The position numbers and the translations under genes are program-made. Below are positions 35,206 to 45,870 of a stretch of DNA of 64,000 nucleotides, piece by piece (positions within the stretch are counted from its first letter, which is position 1; each line of letters begins with the position of its first letter). This DNA is from Rutpela maculata (Eukaryota; Arthropoda; Insecta; Coleoptera; Cerambycidae), in assembly GCA_936432065.2 (NCBI GenBank), contig OW386289.2, forward strand, positions 92,687,736 through 92,751,735. Reading direction: 5' to 3'. Under the pieces are notes generated by a model. That model saw only the letters and a program-made list of their open reading frames with translations, ran no database searches and was not told the DNA's origin.

Positions 35206-35209
35206 ATTG
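35168..35209 (+). repeat. ATT trinucleotide run, 3' tail of the CR1/L2-like element
   Basis: About 12 tandem TTA/ATT units directly after AATAAAGACGA. It is the 3' terminal simple repeat used by this class of elements in place of poly(A). Confidence 0.8.
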
Positions 35210-35419
35210 ATTACTGACTTCAAGTACAATAATTAATAGTAGTGTAGAGTGAGTTAAAAAAAAAACATGGGTGGATGATCAATTTTAGACTTTAAAAGCA
35301 ATAATTAGACAAAAATGATGTGCATTATTTTCGCTTTTCAAATGACATCGTTTGTGATACTTGGGCAAAAAGTAATGTAGAAAATCGAAAACAAACACTT
35401 TTATTGCAAGATTTGTCTC

Positions 35420-36060
35420 TGCATTTTTAGTCTATATAATGAAGGCAGAAATAGTGTAAATATTTCGTGCAAAGACGAAATTACCTTCCTCCCCCATTTT
35501 CAAGGGTGCTGAACACGATGCAAGTGGTGGGAGAAGTTGTTGACCGCCCTGAAACGGCCACCTCTTTTATGGATCCCTTTATGTTTTCATATAATAACAG
35601 GTCTGGGGAGTGATTTATCTACGGGTTATACTTGAAATAACATGGAAGAGGACTATAGAGTAAGTGGAATCCAGACAGCAGGCCTAGGGGGTAGATTAAA
35701 CTCTCCCGAGGGGAGGAAAATCATAGTTTTTTTCAAATGATTCGGTTCAAACGCGTATCCCCCCGTTTTCGGGGTCGCTGATCACGGGAAAAATATTCAT
35801 TTTTAGCTTCAGCCCCTCCTCATCCTCCAAACGATGAGTGAAGGGTGGGTCCTGCCCGTTTGAGGGATGAGGAGGGGTTGGAGCTAAAGAAGAATATTTT
35901 TCCCGTGATCAGCGATTCCCAAAACGGGGATACGCGTTTGAACCGAATCATTTCCACCCCTCGGAAGGGTTTAATCAACGTCTTTTAATATCATCTTTGC
36001 ACGAAATATTTACAAAAAAGTCGTCTTAAAATGCTTCATTACATAGACTATTTGTAGAAC
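35420..36060. mobile_element. Foldback element, about 640 bp
   Basis: Near-perfect inner arms 35733-35837 and 35862-35955 (shared GATTCGGTTCAAACGCGTAT and CGTGATCAGCG) meet at a short GC-rich loop around 35850. Outer arms (AAATATTTCGTGCAAAGA at about 35460 and its mirror at about 36000) extend the palindrome to both limits. No coding capacity. No clear target duplication was read. Confidence 0.7.
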
Positions 36061-36439
36061 AGAATTATTTACTGCAGCACATATTATGAAATTACTCTCT
36101 TAAAAAAAGTAAATTACGACAGGGCAGTGTGCTCTTGGATAAATTTACCCAATAAGGGAATTGCCCAAAAAATAAAATTGAATTAAAATACTCAAAATCG
36201 TAAACTAACATCATTAAAAACCCCATAGACAACAAAAAATTAAAAAACAAAAAAATTCCTCCAGAAATATAAGCGATTAAAATCTGCCGGATTTTACCCA
36301 CTCCTGAAACGTGAAGTCAGAGGGTGAAAGTTGGATGACGGCGTCAAGCGACACCAATTCTGCTTTAGCATACGCATTTGTCAGAAACAACTAGCAGTGA
36401 ACACAACCTAACCTAAAATTCGTTGGAGAAACATCTTCA
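36061..36439. other. No gene seen
   Basis: AT-rich spacer between the foldback and repeat copy 2. No supported frame. Confidence 0.4.
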
Positions 36440-37205
36440 ATATTCTGAAATGTCATAAAATGCTACTTTTGATTTGTTTGTGCCGAGCCGAATTTTCGAA
36501 TTTCGCCATGCAATTTACGATCAGATTTATCTGGAAGACTTCCTCTTTACGTCGCGACATCGTACGGCCGTCTTAATGGCGTTTTTCGAAAAATATGAAC
36601 GTGTCAAGATTGCACGTTTTTGCAATTTTTTCGGCTCCGAAATGTAAGCTGTTTTTTGCTATTTTTCGCAGATATCTCCGAAATGGTGGGAGTTAGCTCG
36701 AAATAAATAATAGGATCAAACGAGTATTTTCCATTCAACTTTTTAATCTTGGCTCCTACGCCAAAACACTACTCTAGCTAAATTAAACATTGAATTTGCT
36801 AAATTTTTTTTTAATTTTTGGAATTCCGACAAAAATTAAGGAACTAGAAGGGGCAGGATTTGGGACTTTTTTTTTTCAGTAAAATTTCTCCATTTTGTCA
36901 CCGTAATTAATCGGTAATTAACTGAAATCGATCTCATTTACGATGTTCACTTAATATCATGTACTATTTTGATGCTCCGTTAATCTCAGCCCTTCGAAAC
37001 AAAAGTTTCTGAAAAAAATTATTTTTTTAAGATTTACATACACTCTATAGGAAAACGTGTAATTTCCTACATTTCCTCGAATATCTCGATAATTATCGTT
37101 TTTTTCGAAAAATTTGTAGACAGCATATGTAAAGAGAATTAGAGCTTTCCGGAACTTTTTTTATTTTTTCTCTAACATAAAAAACAAAAGACTTATGACC
37201 GAATA
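36440..37205 (+). repeat. Dispersed repeat, copy 2 (carries hAT empty site)
   Basis: Aligns with 1355-1382 joined to 2002-2990. At 36450-36466 it reads TTCTGAAATGTCATAAAAT then GCTACTTTTG without interruption, the pre-insertion structure of the hAT MITE at 1383-2001. It lacks about 125 bp near 36733 relative to copy 1. Confidence 0.85.
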
Positions 37206-38347
37206 TGCAGATGTCTCAAAGCCAACCGCCGCCCAGTCTATTAATTGGGGTGAATGGCTAAAGTACGCCATCTGTTGGATACCACACGAGACTAGTTTTC
37301 ACCCGGTGACGTCACAATGCTTTCCGTGAGTAGTGGCGAGGATTTCAACTTTAATTATTTATTGCAAAGTAAGTACTGCAATTTAAGATCTGATATTCGG
37401 TGTGCCGTGTTTTTATACATAAATACACACTTTAATGAAATAAAAAAAAAATGGGCAAGTTCCCCATTCTGTTATCATAACTCCTGGAAAAGTCATGCTG
37501 TGCTATGAGAAACAACAGCGGCACAAAAATTATCTCATGTAATGTTAAAAAGTTGTTTCTTCACTGATGACATCAAGAACGATGGTAAGTTTTCTCATTC
37601 ATTTAGTAAGTCTTCGATTCTGTAGACCCGGTTGTTATAAATAAGTCGGTCAGACTCTATTTAATATTTCCTTTTTTGATGCCATTGAACGTAAGCATAT
37701 GGGTTGGACATCTTTTTAGCTGGCACACACTAAAACTATTGCACAATGCATACCTCATCTATGCTAGAGTTGGGTAGAACTCGTATGATTCATATCATTG
37801 GCACGAATCCTTGCAGTGATACGAATGGTACAAATCCCACAAAAAAAAAAATTCGTACATTTCACATCGCTGATACGATTGATATGAATATGGAATTTTA
37901 GTAATGGTATTGTGATGCGATACTCCATGCGACCTTTAATTTGACCATTTGTTCCAAGCAAATTAAGACTCAATGTTTTCAGAAATTATTTTGCAATTCA
38001 AATTACTTAATCTAAATTTATCAGAATATAAGATAAAGAGCGGCTGCTTATTATTTATGATTTATATGTGGCACCATCTAGAAATAACTTCTATAACAAA
38101 CTATAGAAATTCGTCAAATCATTCAACATTAATAAATGGCATTACAAGTACGCTATATTAATGTAACAAACTTCAGAATACTGTAAAAAATATAATGTCA
38201 CAGTGATGTCATTTGTTTATCGTAGATGTTGTCGACCAACAATCATCTAAAAACCACATAAATATGAGGCAGTGTGCTGCCTGGCAGGGATACATAAAGC
38301 GTAGGAGGACCTTAACGTTACAGATGCTTCCCAGATAAATAGCATTA
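37206..38347. other. Unassigned; TGACGTCA at 37307
   Basis: The sequence CGGTGACGTCACAATGC at 37305 closely resembles CGGTGACGTCACCATGC at 12465, upstream of the THAP gene. A short frame and GTAAGT follow at about 37317-37375, but no domain is recognisable. At 37765-37930 a patch rich in GATACGAAT/ATGATTCATAT motifs starts TAGAGTTGGG, possibly another hAT-type end. Confidence 0.3.
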
Positions 38348-39327
38348 ATAGGGTTTTCCCAGAAAAGAAAAATATTGCTGAAGTACTTAATTCACATAAA
38401 AAAAATGATTTATGGCATATTTATTATCGTTTTAATTTTACTAATAGTAACAAAAAAAAAACTTGAAGTTTGGAAAATATTGAGTTCATTTTAAACAGCA
38501 ATAAATTAGCGCGTTGTGACGTCAACGCCCTGAAATTCAATAAAAAGTCTGTTACATTGTTGCATAAGATAGCCGTGAAAAATATAAAACATAACCTCTA
38601 TTTACTGACAGCACTTTTTAATTATGAGTTGTAATGGATTATTAAAAGGCCTAAAAAAGTTCGTGTTGTACCTTTGTGTAATAATACTAGTGAAAATGCT
38701 CCCTCAATAGTATTTTTGACAGTACCACTTAATATTGAAAGACGAAAAAAGTGGTTTTCTACTGTAAAATCTAAACAAATACTTCCTCTGGGAAAAGATT
38801 TGTTATAAAAAAATCATTCACCATTTCAAAGTATACTTTAGGTAAATTATCAGAGGCACCATTAACTATCTCTCTTCCACTTTACTCATTTTGATCGTAG
38901 AATTAATAAAACATAAACCAGAAACTGATAAAATGATAATATTTTCACTCCAAACAATCCAAACATCAAAATATAAATAAAGTTATAGGTTAGTCATCTG
39001 ATGAGTACTGTCACTGCAAAAGCGGGTGAAGGTTAAACCCAAACTACAAAATATCAACGTCCGACACGCTTTTACGAATAACTTGTGTGGCATTCATCTG
39101 GATTCTGATTGGCCAATATTTACACCAATCATAGTACAAGCAATAAAGGAGGAAAGCTTCCTTTAGCACACAGTTAGAACCTAATACCAACTAATTATAT
39201 CCACAATCTCATTTTTTTATAAGTAATTCTTATTAGAAAAGTAAATTGTTGTAAATTAATAGAATATTTTATTATATCATTTTCACGACATAAAATGTTA
39301 AAATAAAATTAGTGGGAAAACCCTATT
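38348..39327 (+). mobile_element. THAP-carrying DNA element with AGGGTTTTCCCA ends
   Basis: ATAGGGTTTTCCCA at the left and TGGGAAAACCCTAT at the right are perfect inverted repeats about 980 bp apart. AT flanks AGGG and CCCT, compatible with a 2-bp duplication; alternatively GCATT lies outside both ends. The interior carries a decayed THAP finger. Short AT duplications, GGG-type ends and a THAP domain together suggest the ISL2EU (IS4EU) group; that assignment is inference. Confidence 0.65.
38659..38808 (+). pseudogene. Decayed THAP finger
   Basis: The frame reads VRVVPLCNNTSENAPSIVFL then TVPLNIERRKKWFSTVKS. It matches the first half of a THAP domain: the CN.TS region, the F..P block and the RR..W block. 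The first zinc cysteine is replaced (V), and a stop at 38806 precedes the C-x2-H half, so it cannot fold as a normal finger. The nearest upstream ATG (38623) is in another frame. Confidence 0.65.
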
Positions 39328-39600
39328 GCATTAGTTATATAAAATGAAACATCAATAAACAACATAAAACATTAAAAGGTATGTATTTCACGTAGGTATT
39401 GTAAAAAGGTTTCTAATCCTCTTCATATTTTCAATGTATTTTAAAATATGGCTTTAGCTATCTAAAAGAATACCTGAACATGCAAATCTGTGAGCTCATA
39501 TGCAAGTCTAATTGCAAAAAAGTATCGATCTCTACTTACGAGCCTATTTATTTTGCCATAAAAGGTTTTACAAGGTCAAGTTTTATCATTATGATCTTAC
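39328..39600. other. No gene seen; probable intron of the ankyrin gene
   Basis: AT-rich sequence immediately downstream (minus-strand sense) of the ankyrin exon's donor site; likely intronic. Confidence 0.4.
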
Positions 39601-39870
39601 CTGGTAAAGGCAGACTGGCATTGAGAAGATAAGGTTTAACTGCTGCTGGAGCAACATCCAGAGGCGTTTTACCTTTAGAATTCTTAGCGTGGATATCGGC
39701 ACCACGTTCAACTAAAAGTTTAACGAGTTTAATGTGACCATTTATGGCAGCATCATGAAGTGGGGTATCATTATCGAAACCTTTAGCATTTACGTTAGCA
39801 CCTGATTGTATAAATCTGAACGCCACCTCGTACCAACCGTGGTTACACGCCTCGTGCAATGGAGTCCAGC
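39601..39870 (-). CDS. Internal exon of an ankyrin-repeat protein (ANKRD11/12-like)
   Basis: Minus strand. Acceptor TTTCTTTCAG precedes 39870 and donor GTAAGA follows 39601; the exon is 270 bp and fully open. It encodes WTPLHEACNHGWYEVAFRF then SGANVNA, DTPLHDAAINGHIKLVKLL then ERGADIHA, and the start of a third unit, KTPLDVA. These are two complete 33-residue ankyrin repeats and part of another, ending VKPYLLNASLPLPG. The style closely resembles the ANKRD11/ANKRD12 chromatin-cofactor repeats; another ankyrin protein is possible. Codons are clean with no stops, unlike the surrounding mobile DNA. Other exons are not in view, so introns must be long. This is the only likely host gene here. Confidence 0.85.
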
Positions 39871-40821
39871 CTGAAAGAAATATACATCCTCACGTCAGAT
39901 ATAAATTATATTCTATTCTAGATATAAATTCAATTTAAAAAGTCGATGCCATTGTTGTGTCCCTTCGGTAAATCTGCCTTTTAGTGGGGCATTAGAATTC
40001 TCCTGAAATTTTTTCATGATACGCTAATTTGCGACATGAACATGAATCAGAAATTAGCTTTCAATGCAAATGCATTTTCAAAAAAAAAAAACTTTTTGAA
40101 ATTTTCCACCATAACAGTCACTTTCTATCATCGTAAACACTAAAAACATCTTGAGTTTTGGTCGACTGAGATCTCGTGTACACAATGTAAGAGCTTTTCA
40201 GAATAATGTACCTTTTACACACTGCAAAAAATAACTTAAAAAAAAAAAAAAAAAATCGGCAGCTACTGGAAGCGGCTGGAACCTCCCCACACGGTGGATC
40301 CTTATCAGCTGTATTTTGATATTACATCGAAAATCAGACCACTGAGCAAACAGATAAATTGCACATGACTTTGGAGCCATTTATTTCATGAACAAATATC
40401 GAACGAACTGAATTGGACTACAAGCAATCTGTTAATACATAACCTCTCATGTTTGTTTATGTCGCACATTAATCAATTGATATTATAAGGGTATTAACAG
40501 ATAACTTTTCGAAGATTTTATAGAACATTGGATAGCGAAAAAAAATAATAAAACAGAATTTAGTTAAATGACACTCTAACCTCAACTAGGCAATAACATT
40601 ATGGACAGTTCAAGCAGACTATGCATGCGTCAAATTAAAATCTTCCTGCTTGATCAAAAAGGTCCGAGCAAGTCGAGCTTCGTCCGAGGAATTTATTTTG
40701 TAGTTAGCTCGATTTGCATTAAATGAACGATTGTGACGCGTCCCATCAATTAGACGTAATATCCGAACACGACTATAAACAATTATTACCTTTAAAAAAA
40801 CAACTAAAATAAGTTTTGACA
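39871..40821. other. Probable intron; no other exon recognised
   Basis: Upstream (minus sense) of the ankyrin exon. A minus-strand frame at 40619-40828 is open for 69 codons but shows no conserved domain or good splice context. A 17-base A-run lies at about 40238. Confidence 0.4.
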
Positions 40822-41284
40822 CTGTCAAAAATATTTGGATTGGTAACCTTTACGAATGTTGATTTTTAGGTTATGAAATATATTTAGGGACATAACAGGT
40901 TTAAGTTTTTCAAGTATATTCTCATTTTTAATGTTTGTATACGCATTTTTAGGTTGGAGCCACAGTGGCTCCAAGAAAATATTTAAAAATTCACGCAAAT
41001 AATTTTTCTATATTGTTGATTAATAAAAATAGACTGCTAATTACAGGTTAGATTTCCAACCTACAAAAAGAGTCCAATTTATGAGGAGAAAGTATTTAGA
41101 ACTTCATAAACATTACACTGTACTAGATTTTAGTTGAAAGTACAGGAACCAGGCAGAAATTTTAATAGCTACGTAATATTCTTAAATCTTAAAAAATATA
41201 TATTTTCGAGGTCAGCGGTGACGTCACGTACCATAACCTATAAATCAACATTCACAAAGGTTACCAACCCAAATATTTTTGACA
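40822..41284. mobile_element. MITE with 54-bp terminal inverted repeats
   Basis: CTGTCAAAAATATTTGGATT...GGTTATG at 40822-40876 is mirrored by CATAACC...AAATATTTTTGACAG at 41232-41284 with few mismatches. About 463 bp, no coding frame; TGACGTCA at 41219. Part of its interior (40918-40990) recurs inverted at 45915-45985, beyond the jockey element. Confidence 0.65.
40918..40990 (+). repeat. Inverted flank of the jockey insertion, left copy
   Basis: ATTCTCATTTTTAATGTTTG, GCATTTTTAGGTTGGAGCC and a GGAGCCAC...GTGGCTCC hairpin. The same sequence lies reverse-complemented at 45915-45985, on the other side of the jockey element. Confidence 0.75.
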
Positions 41285-41565
41285 GATGGCAAACTACATT
41301 TTCCTCTAACAATAATACCAATAGTTTTTTGATGCTGTCATGTGTGCACATATAACGAATTCTTTTTAATTTTTTTAACGGAAACCAAATCGAAAGGGTG
41401 CAAGTGTAATATATCGTTGAAATTGGAATTTTTACTGCTTTTCAATGGTTCGATTACAAATTGTAAGTAATCATAAAATAACAGTTCTATAGCAACAGTG
41501 GTAGAGTTAACACCTATTTATCTTTTGCTCTTAGTACAAGTTATTAGTTTAGTACCTAATTTAAA

Positions 41566-43011
41566 ATGTCTAGTGAAAGTGATGGTAGCTATAGTGAAAT
41601 GGAATTGTGTGATGATGGTAAGTGGAAAAAAGTAAGGCATAAAAGAAAAGCAAGGAACAGATTAGGAAGTATTTCGAAAAAGAACAAGAACAAGCATTTA
41701 TCAGTAGAAGTAATAAATGAAATTGTTATGGGACAACATTCAAACAACACAGAAATATCAGATATCCAATCCACAAGTAAAAACCAAACATCTAAAAACA
41801 TAAATTCTAATAAAAACTTGAATAATGATAAGGAAATTCCACAGTCAAATATTACAAATCCACATACACTGCCCAACACTAATTCAAATGAAGAGATTCT
41901 CATACAAAAAGAAAGACACATCAAACAAAAAAATATTTCAGCAAAAATGAAAGAAATATCACAAAAACCGTTTAAAATGCTATTCTATATAAAAGCACCT
42001 GAGACGTTAACAAGAAAAACGATGTCAGACCTTTGGGACAAGGAACATCCAAATACTGATGATATGATTCTTAAAACGAAAATGGGATTCCTCCTTAAAA
42101 CTAATCAAAACAAAAATATAATCACTCAGACACTAATGCAGCTTATTGGCCAAAAACACATTTTAAATTACAAAGAAACGCAACCCACAACTGCGCCAAC
42201 AAACACTAATGTTCATAATAACTCATACAGTGTGGTCATTGGATCGGTAGAACATGACATTACAGAAGAGGAAATTAGTGAATTTCTCACGCAATCTCAT
42301 ATCACCCACAGGTATTGCAAAAGAATTGTTTCGAAAACTACTAATAAAGCTACCTACCTTATAAGAATCATAACAAGATGCATGTGTTCCTCAGAAAAAT
42401 TATTAAATGAAGGCCTTTTTTATAAACACAGACATTACCCAGTTTATCCAAGTTTACCACCAGCTCCAATACCACAACCTTGCTCTCGCTGTCAACAATT
42501 TACACATACACGAGATAACTGTACCACATCAATAAAATGCACTAAGTGTAGTGGACCACATCATCATACTAAATGTAATACACAACTCCCACCAAAGTGC
42601 ACAGGATGCGGTGCAGAAGATCATACTGCATGGTCACTAAAATGTCCAAAAAGGCCTATAAAACCAATCGAAGGCATACCAAATAATACAATCAAATCTC
42701 TAAACAAAAAATCAAGCGAAATAGATACAAAAATCACCAAAAATTCAAAGATACACTCTCCAATTACCGTCCACGATATGATCATCAATACTTACTTAAA
42801 TAAACTGAATAAAGAAAAATACACTGATAGAGAAGAATTAATTTCTAAACTTAGAAAACGATTTGTAGCACAATATAATATTGACACAGTTGCACATTTT
42901 TCAGGAAGCAGAGTGTATATTTTGATGTTTGACCTGGAACAACCTTCGACAATTTCTCCAACTCAACCAATACAAGGAATTAATAATGTTCAGGTTCACG
43001 TCGATAATTAA
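41566..43011 (+). CDS. Jockey-like ORF1 (Gag-like, three CCHC zinc knuckles)
   Basis: ATG 41566, 481 residues, stop 43009-43011. The N-terminus is polar and lysine/asparagine-rich. A central RRM-like region (SVVIGSVEHDITEEEISEFL) precedes three CCHC knuckles at about residues 305-365: CSRCQQFTHTRDNC, CTKCSGPHHHTKC and CTGCGAEDHTAWSLKC. This matches jockey/I-type ORF1 proteins, which bind element RNA and direct nuclear particles. The frame is intact. The stop overlaps the ORF2 start region; ORF2 is in the +1 frame, pointing to reinitiation or a comparable coupled mechanism. Base composition is A-rich on the sense strand, normal for such elements. Confidence 0.88.
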   Translation: MSSESDGSYSEMELCDDGKWKKVRHKRKARNRLGSISKKNKNKHLSVEVINEIVMGQHSNNTEISDIQSTSKNQTSKNINSNKNLNNDKEIPQSNITNPHTLPNTNSNEEILIQKERHIKQKNISAKMKEISQKPFKMLFYIKAPETLTRKTMSDLWDKEHPNTDDMILKTKMGFLLKTNQNKNIITQTLMQLIGQKHILNYKETQPTTAPTNTNVHNNSYSVVIGSVEHDITEEEISEFLTQSHITHRYCKRIVSKTTNKATYLIRIITRCMCSSEKLLNEGLFYKHRHYPVYPSLPPAPIPQPCSRCQQFTHTRDNCTTSIKCTKCSGPHHHTKCNTQLPPKCTGCGAEDHTAWSLKCPKRPIKPIEGIPNNTIKSLNKKSSEIDTKITKNSKIHSPITVHDMIINTYLNKLNKEKYTDREELISKLRKRFVAQYNIDTVAHFSGSRVYILMFDLEQPSTISPTQPIQGINNVQVHVDN

Positions 43012-45433
43012 AATTTTATATGCAAACGTGAACAGCTATATACCAAAAAAACATATTATAAATAACATTATAGAAAAAAATCGTATCAACTGTGCGCTAT
43101 TTGTAGAAACAAAGACAAAAATTAATAGCAATACAAAATATAAAAATTGGGATGTGCTACAGTTTGATGGTAACATTGTCAACAATAATGTGAGAGGAGG
43201 AAACCTTGTGCAAATCCACCCTAGTTTAAAGATGAGCAAACACAATCCGCCAAGAGTAAATAACCCCCTATGTGAAGCAACCCATTTTACCATACCATTT
43301 CTGGAAGACAAGTTACACATGTTTCTAGTATACATCCACCCAACTGCAAATATCGAGCAAACTATATTCACGAAAGCAGCACTGTACAAATACAGTGTCA
43401 TTATAGGCGACTTCAACGTCAACAGGTACAAACAAAGACAGCTTAATAATTTCCTAGAAAATTCAAATTTTACAAAAGCAAATACGCCTCCTACTTTCCA
43501 CATGGCAAATATTCCAGACACAACACCAGACCTAATACTCTATACAAGTAATCTTAAAAACAACATAGAGAAAATTGAAACACATCCAGACATTGGCTCC
43601 GATCATTCAGCAATAGAAATATCCATAAATTTAAACAGGAAAATTGAGGACCAAGAGGAAAAAAGAATTAACTACAACAAATGTAACATAGAAGAGGTAA
43701 ACAATAAAATGACAAAATATATCGAAGAAGTACAGCATGTACCAATGAACAAGGATGCAATCAAACAATTTAATGAAAAACTGATGACAACAATCATGGA
43801 GAATACACCCAAAGAACGAGTGAGATACTACATGTACAAACTACCACCATATATCATTAGAATGATAAAAAACAAAAGGAAAATGTACAGAGACTACTTA
43901 AATCGCCCAAGTGAGGATTATAAAAGGCATATCAATAACTATAACAAGGACATTCAAAAACTTATAAGGCAATATAAAGAAAACAATTGGATGAAAACGT
44001 GTAATGAAATAAATGAACATCAAGGGAAAAACTACTGGCAACAAATTAAGCGACTGACTCAATATAAACCACACCAAAGAGTACCCGTCCTGGAGAAAGA
44101 TAATAGAACGTATAATTCTGACCAAGAAAAAGTGCAATTATTTGCAGATCATTTTAGAGAAACCTATATGGAAAACAACAACCCTCAATTTGATGACGCA
44201 CAATATGAAGATGTCAACAACTGGTATGAAACATATTTCTCTGAGAAACCAGTACCAAACACAAAAGTAATAGATGAAGAAACCTATTTTGAAATACTCC
44301 ACAAAGGTAAAAATACAGCACCGGGAAACGATAACATCACGAAAAACGTAATAAGAAAACTGAACTATGAAATACACTTATATATTAAAAAAACATATGA
44401 ATACTGTCTCAATAACTGCTATTTTCTACCAGAATGGAAACATTTAATCTTAGTCACCATACCCAAACCCAACACCGACCACACAAACGTTAACAACTAT
44501 CGTCCCATTACATTACTATCTGTTCTGGGAAAAAATTTCGAAAAAATACTCAAAATAATATTGCACGACAAAGTTGGACATGTTATCCCAGGGTATCAAT
44601 TCGGATTTCGAGAAAAGTGTTCCACTGTACACCCCCTGACAGTCATCACATCTAATATGCAGACAGCAAAACTCCATGGTCAATGTAGTGCTGCCATCTT
44701 TCTTGACATCCATAAGGCCTTTGATAGTGTTTGGCATCGTGGCATCCTATTTAAATTGATGGTAATTAACTGCCCCAAATATTTACTTTTTCTCCTTAAA
44801 GATTACCTGAGTGAAAGGACAGTTCTAGTTAAAATTAACGACCAGCTCTCACAAAACATCATAATTCACCAAGGTGTCCCACAAGGCTCTCCACTCTCGC
44901 CCTTGCTCTTCAATCTATATTGTTATGACATATATAACTTTAATTTGGACCCAGAATATTTCAACTTGAACTTATACATTCTACAATATGCTGATGATAC
45001 CGCACTTGTAAGTCACAACAAGAACATCCACAAGACAGTAGAAGCACTTCAGCAGCTGATGGATAGAACAATAACATGGTTCAACAAATGGCGAATGAAA
45101 CCAAATCCCCTGAAATCTCAATACATCATATTTAATCACAAAGTATCCCCAAACAGTCCAACAATAACTATCGACAATAATACAATATATTGCCAACCTG
45201 CAGTAAAATACCTTGGAGTCACAATAGACAATAAGCTTAATTTTAACAGACATGTAAAACTAATTAAGAAGAAATGCATTACAAGAAGCAAACATTTCCA
45301 TAGTCTAACATATAAAAACAGAGGAATCAACAAACAAACTGCTGCTCATATTTACAATACGATCTGCCGACCAATATTAGAATATAGCCACCCACTATAC
45401 CTTAACACGAGAAGACCAGTCAGTAAAACTTAG
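42986..45433 (+). CDS. Jockey-like ORF2: endonuclease and reverse transcriptase
   Basis: ATG 42986 (26 bp inside ORF1) is preferred; the frame is open from 42929 on a TTG. Endonuclease blocks: KILYANVNSYIPKK, FVETKTKI, VIIGDFNVN, GSDHSAIEI. RT blocks: YRPITLLSVLGKNFEKIL, GFREKCSTVHPL, FLDIHKAFDSVWH, HQGVPQGSPLSPLLFNLY, and catalytic LQYADDTALV at about residue 660 of this reading. Thumb: WRMKPNPLKSQ and VKYLGVTIDNKLNF. No RNase H. The frame ends at 45431-45433, but the same protein continues from 45431 in the +1 frame (LEIAETSTLRSI... to 45711), so a single frameshift removes about the last 90 residues. All catalytic residues are intact. Confidence 0.87.
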   Translation: MFRFTSIIKILYANVNSYIPKKHIINNIIEKNRINCALFVETKTKINSNTKYKNWDVLQFDGNIVNNNVRGGNLVQIHPSLKMSKHNPPRVNNPLCEATHFTIPFLEDKLHMFLVYIHPTANIEQTIFTKAALYKYSVIIGDFNVNRYKQRQLNNFLENSNFTKANTPPTFHMANIPDTTPDLILYTSNLKNNIEKIETHPDIGSDHSAIEISINLNRKIEDQEEKRINYNKCNIEEVNNKMTKYIEEVQHVPMNKDAIKQFNEKLMTTIMENTPKERVRYYMYKLPPYIIRMIKNKRKMYRDYLNRPSEDYKRHINNYNKDIQKLIRQYKENNWMKTCNEINEHQGKNYWQQIKRLTQYKPHQRVPVLEKDNRTYNSDQEKVQLFADHFRETYMENNNPQFDDAQYEDVNNWYETYFSEKPVPNTKVIDEETYFEILHKGKNTAPGNDNITKNVIRKLNYEIHLYIKKTYEYCLNNCYFLPEWKHLILVTIPKPNTDHTNVNNYRPITLLSVLGKNFEKILKIILHDKVGHVIPGYQFGFREKCSTVHPLTVITSNMQTAKLHGQCSAAIFLDIHKAFDSVWHRGILFKLMVINCPKYLLFLLKDYLSERTVLVKINDQLSQNIIIHQGVPQGSPLSPLLFNLYCYDIYNFNLDPEYFNLNLYILQYADDTALVSHNKNIHKTVEALQQLMDRTITWFNKWRMKPNPLKSQYIIFNHKVSPNSPTITIDNNTIYCQPAVKYLGVTIDNKLNFNRHVKLIKKKCITRSKHFHSLTYKNRGINKQTAAHIYNTICRPILEYSHPLYLNTRRPVSKT

Positions 45434-45714
45434 AAATAGCAGAAACTTCAACGTTGCGATCCATTACCAAAACCAGACACCCCAGAAATCCTCTTTATAG
45501 CCCTCCCAACAATCTTCTCTATCAAATTACACAAATAACACCAATAAACCAAAGATTACAATTTTTATCCACAAAATTCGCTAAAGAAGAAAGCAATATA
45601 GAAATCATCCAACCGCTCTGCAGAACAAGAGAACAAGGAATAGCCAACAGAAGAAAATATCCAGAGCTAACTCTTTGGGAACACATAACCAGACTGAATG
45701 AACTACAATGAATT
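45431..45714 (+). pseudogene. ORF2 C-terminal tail, frame-shifted
   Basis: The frame reading LEIAETSTLRSITKTRHPRN to LTLWEHITRLNELQ and a stop at about 45709-45711 is the usual jockey-type C-terminal tail (LRLI..AP.Y..N..L motif degenerate). It is displaced by one base from the main ORF2 frame near 45425-45431. It shows that the break is recent. Confidence 0.7.
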
Positions 45715-45870
45715 TTTGTTCTTTTTTTTTTTTTCACATAATACGAATACATTTGTAATAACATAAAATGTGTACATAAATTACTTTAATTGTAGCAGGC
45801 TGAAGGACTTCGGTCGATGGCCTTTTGGTGATGCCAATAAAGCACTTTTATTATTATTATCATAAAATAA

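Larger units (their letters stand above)
30300..35209 (+). mobile_element. CR1/L2-like non-LTR retrotransposon, nearly full length
   Basis: Two cistrons in order: a coiled-coil ORF1 (30378-31028) and an endonuclease-reverse transcriptase ORF2 (31908 to about 34699, three frameshifts). The inter-ORF gap is unusually long (about 880 bp). The 3' untranslated region ends in AATAAAGACG and an ATT trinucleotide run (35168-35209) rather than poly(A), as in CR1/L2-type elements. No RNase H. The 5' boundary is approximate and no target duplication was found. Confidence 0.8.
41482..45858 (+). mobile_element. Full-length jockey-like non-LTR retrotransposon, 4377 bp
   Basis: Flanked by an exact 12-bp duplication ATCATAAAATAA (41470-41481 and 45859-45870). 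The 5' end starts CAGTTC, as at the initiator of jockey-type internal promoters. It contains a Gag-like ORF1 and an endonuclease-RT ORF2 overlapping by 26 bp. The 3' end is GCCAATAAAGCACTT plus a short TTA run. Only one frameshift, near the ORF2 C-terminus, is visible, so the insertion is young. Confidence 0.9.

Noticed and set aside
43036..43521. 161-codon minus-strand frame
   Set aside because: Antisense shadow of the jockey-like endonuclease coding region.
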